Shown: in pieces, positions 61,992 to 64,000 of the stretch
How the letters are laid out: every line of letters begins with the position of its first letter
How positions within the stretch are numbered: position 1 is the stretch's first letter
DNA from: Psychrobacillus psychrodurans
GTDB taxonomy: Bacteria; Bacillota; Bacilli; Bacillales_A; Planococcaceae
Length of the DNA stretch: 64,000 nucleotides
Direction: 5' to 3'
NCBI GenBank assembly: GCA_900114885.1
Contig: FOUN01000001.1
Span: forward strand, 124,001 to 188,000
The notes under the pieces: generated by a model
What the model saw: the letters and a program-made list of their open reading frames with translations, nothing else
The model's database searches: none
Told to the model about the DNA's origin: nothing
Made by a program: the position numbers and the translations under genes

Positions 61992-62106
61992 CTCTACTTG
62001 TTTGACCAATGTCTTTGCGACGAGTAACCGCAGGAGCATATGTTTTCGCAGGGACGAGGAGGCTGAAGCCAAGCCCACGGAAAGCGAAGTGGTGGTCCTT
62101 GCCGAT
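61992..62106. repeat. Interspersed GC-rich element, copy F
   Basis: 61999-62086 is nearly the same as 11270-11357 (CCAATGTCTTTGCGACGAGT, then AACCGCAGGAGCATATGTTTTCG), ending CCCACGGAAAGCG. It lacks the first module and the long tail of copy C. A 61-codon frame starting inside it is not a gene. Confidence 0.7.
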
Positions 62107-62235
62107 TTTAGTATACAACTCTATGCACCAAAAATTGAGATTGTCTACAGTCTGTAAGAAGATATTTTGTAAATATTCTTCTTTTTTCGATTAATTGTGA
62201 GACTGACATAGGTATATACATACATATTTTTTACG

Positions 62236-62288
62236 TAAGAAATTCTTAAGAAACAGGTAAGAAAAAAGAGAACTTCATTTCTTATACT
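62236..62288 (+). promoter_or_regulatory. Candidate response-regulator site and promoter of the ABC exporter
   Basis: TAAGAAA begins at 62236, 62247 and 62258, exactly 11 bases apart (one helical turn), as in OmpR-family tandem sites; TTCTTAAGAA (62243-62252) is also palindromic. A -10-like TATACT lies at 62283-62288, and its -35 position falls at the edge of the last repeat and is poor, as expected for an activated promoter. Confidence 0.5.
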
Positions 62289-62320
62289 AAGGTAAGTAAC
62301 AAATGAGGGAGGAAATTCAT

Positions 62321-63244
62321 ATGACATATCTAATCCGAACAAATCGGCTCACAAAAGTATATGGGGGAAAAGAAGTTGTTTCCGAAGTGAGCATGCATGT
62401 AAAAAAAGGTGAAATTTATGGTTTTTTAGGTTCCAATGGTGCAGGGAAAACAACAATCATGAAATTAATTACAAATTTAATAAAACCAACTAATGGCTAC
62501 ATCGAAATTTTTGGAGAGACATTAACGCATAAATCTTATGAAGTTTTAAAAAGAATGGGCACAATTATTGAATATCCTATTTTCCATGAAAATTTAACTG
62601 CTAAAGAAATATTGGATCTCCATTGTGAATACATGGGCTATTACGACAAAAAGGAAATCGACCAAGTACTTGATCTAGTTAATTTGTCACATACGGAGGG
62701 GAAGCCTGTAGGAGATTTCTCACTTGGGATGAAACAACGATTGGGCATTGCACGTGCAATTATTACTAAACCCGAATTACTTATTCTAGACGAGCCCATT
62801 AATGGGTTAGATCCGAGTGGTATTAAGGAAATTCGTGATTTATTGAAGATGTTATGCAAAGAATATGGCATTACCATTCTTATTTCTAGCCATATTTTAG
62901 GTGAAATGGAGCAAATTGCAGATACAATTGGTGTTATTCACAACGGCAGATTAATTAGTGAGCTTGCAATGTCTGATGTAAAACTTAGTCAAATAGATTA
63001 CATCGAAATGATTGTCGACGATGGAAAAAAAGCAGCTTTTATTTTAGAGGACAAATTAGCCATTGTCAATTACAAACTAGTAGAGGATCATTGTATCCGT
63101 ATCTATGAATCGAAAATCACACAGAACACTATTTCAAGGGCATTGATGGAGCAAAACGTGGAGATAAAGGAAATTAGCATGAAAAAAAATTCGTTAGAGG
63201 ATTACTTCTTAAAGTTAATTAACGGAGGTGAGATGAGTGCCTAA
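62321..63244 (+). CDS. ABC exporter ATP-binding protein (BcrA-like)
   Basis: 307 residues: Walker A LGSNGAGKTT (36-45), signature FSLGMKQRLGIARAI, Walker B LLILDEP, C-terminal extension of about 90 residues as in BcrA/lantibiotic-immunity ATPases. ATG 62321 follows GAGGGAGG. Overlaps the permease gene by eight bases. Likely exports or protects against a membrane-active peptide antibiotic. Confidence 0.92.
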   Translation: MTYLIRTNRLTKVYGGKEVVSEVSMHVKKGEIYGFLGSNGAGKTTIMKLITNLIKPTNGYIEIFGETLTHKSYEVLKRMGTIIEYPIFHENLTAKEILDLHCEYMGYYDKKEIDQVLDLVNLSHTEGKPVGDFSLGMKQRLGIARAIITKPELLILDEPINGLDPSGIKEIRDLLKMLCKEYGITILISSHILGEMEQIADTIGVIHNGRLISELAMSDVKLSQIDYIEMIVDDGKKAAFILEDKLAIVNYKLVEDHCIRIYESKITQNTISRALMEQNVEIKEISMKKNSLEDYFLKLINGGEMSA

Positions 63245-63932
63245 TTTAATGCGTTTAGAAATGAAAAAGTATAAATTATTTTCATATATAAAGGGAGCAA
63301 TAATTGCCAATATCATTATAGCAGGATTGTTGGTAGCCATGCTGTTCATCGCGAAGGTGGAAGGTGACCTATTTTTAACCAATTATACAGAAGCCATAAC
63401 CATAATTGATACGATTGTAAGGGCAACCTTTATTATTTTTGCTGCAAGCTTAATTTCTAAGCTCATTATTGGTGAGTTTAAGAATAAAACAATTACCACA
63501 TTATTTTTATATCCTATTAATAGAAAAAAACTAATTACGGCAAAGCTTGCAATCGTAATCCTTTTCACATTCTGCTCCATTATCCTTTCTAATGTATTCT
63601 TAACAATAGTGTTCTCTTCTGTCACAAACTATTTTGATCTGATACCTGGCACATTATCAATCACTATGGTCACACAGCATACGCCTTCCATGCTGATGAA
63701 CGCGATTGCAGCATCAGGAATGTGCCTCATTCCATTATATTTCGGAATGAAAAAGTACTCTGCATCAACTACAATTATTTCTTCCATTCTCATTGTCATG
63801 ATTGTTTCTTCGAATAGCGGCAATTTTTCATTAAACGATATTATTATAATTCCAATATCACTAGCCATAATTGGCATTAGTATCGCTTACTTTGCAATCC
63901 GTAATATTGAAAAGACAGATTTAAAATGTTAA
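63237..63932 (+). CDS. ABC-2 type permease of the peptide exporter
   Basis: 231 residues, six transmembrane helices; ELIIGEFKNKTITTLFLYPINRKKL-type loop (near residue 80-103) typical of BcrB/SpaE-like permeases. The start is GTG 63237, with GGAGGTGAG inside the end of the ATPase gene. Pairs with that ATPase. Confidence 0.88.
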   Translation: MPNLMRLEMKKYKLFSYIKGAIIANIIIAGLLVAMLFIAKVEGDLFLTNYTEAITIIDTIVRATFIIFAASLISKLIIGEFKNKTITTLFLYPINRKKLITAKLAIVILFTFCSIILSNVFLTIVFSSVTNYFDLIPGTLSITMVTQHTPSMLMNAIAASGMCLIPLYFGMKKYSASTTIISSILIVMIVSSNSGNFSLNDIIIIPISLAIIGISIAYFAIRNIEKTDLKC

Positions 63933-63949
63933 TAATTTGTAGTAGTTGG

Positions 63950-63978
63950 AAAGAGCTGCATTATTGCGGCTCTTATTT
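63950..63978 (+). terminator. Terminator after the ABC exporter
   Basis: AAGAGCTGCA and TGCGGCTCTT (one mismatch), five-base loop, ATTTATT tail. Confidence 0.65.
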
Positions 63979-64000
63979 ATTGATAAAGGTCTTTATCAAT

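Noticed and set aside
62009-62194. 61-codon frame after the second kinase
   Set aside because: Lies in repeat copy F with no ribosome site.

Overview
The window comes from a low-GC, endospore-forming Firmicute. Evidence includes AGGAGG-type ribosome sites, several TTG and GTG starts, a three-gene ger spore-germination operon, a prkA-yhbH-spoVR sporulation cluster, a YjcZ-type small protein, and a series of sigma-B-like promoters. Protein sequences look like Bacillaceae/Planococcaceae (Lysinibacillus, Sporosarcina or Psychrobacillus-like); that placement is inference from family resemblance. No rRNA, tRNA, CRISPR array, prophage or transposase gene was seen.

Layout from left to right: end of a histidine-utilisation cluster (hutU, partial hutI); a DUF4349 lipoprotein; a BceRS-BceAB-type peptide-antibiotic sensing and export module; prkA, yhbH and spoVR; an HxlR regulator divergent from an MFS exporter and aldo/keto reductase; stress-type genes (SDR dehydrogenase, class-I amidotransferase, threonine aldolase-like enzyme, patatin, PPOX-fold protein, EcsC); the ger operon; a mannitol operon (mtlA-mtlR-mtlF-mtlD) that continues into ptsH and ptsI, so mannitol uptake carries its own general PTS proteins and is preceded by two cre-like boxes; small stress and surface proteins; an exonuclease-BRCT protein, an MBL hydrolase and a DUF1028 protein; a large secreted YhcR-like nuclease; a soluble chemoreceptor; a four-gene operon with a regulator that looks dedicated to mevalonate degradation; TspO; a YunD-like phosphoesterase with a P1 peptidase; a divergent topoisomerase III; and a second two-component system with an ABC exporter.

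The most notable item is the minus-strand block 48854-53625: class II HMG-CoA reductase, a two-helix membrane protein, a TctA-type permease and HMG-CoA lyase. Read as a pathway: uptake of an organic acid, oxidation of mevalonate to HMG-CoA, and cleavage to acetyl-CoA and acetoacetate. Just upstream is an XRE-cupin regulator whose only sensible start appears to be an ATT codon behind a perfect Shine-Dalgarno. A 47-bp perfect palindrome lies between the predicted promoter and the reductase gene.

Non-coding structure is also rich: six related GC-rich interspersed elements, one nested in the loop of a larger inverted repeat; a six-copy array with an exact 21-bp period; three direct repeats with an exact 11-bp period in front of the second ABC transporter; and about twenty hairpin terminators.
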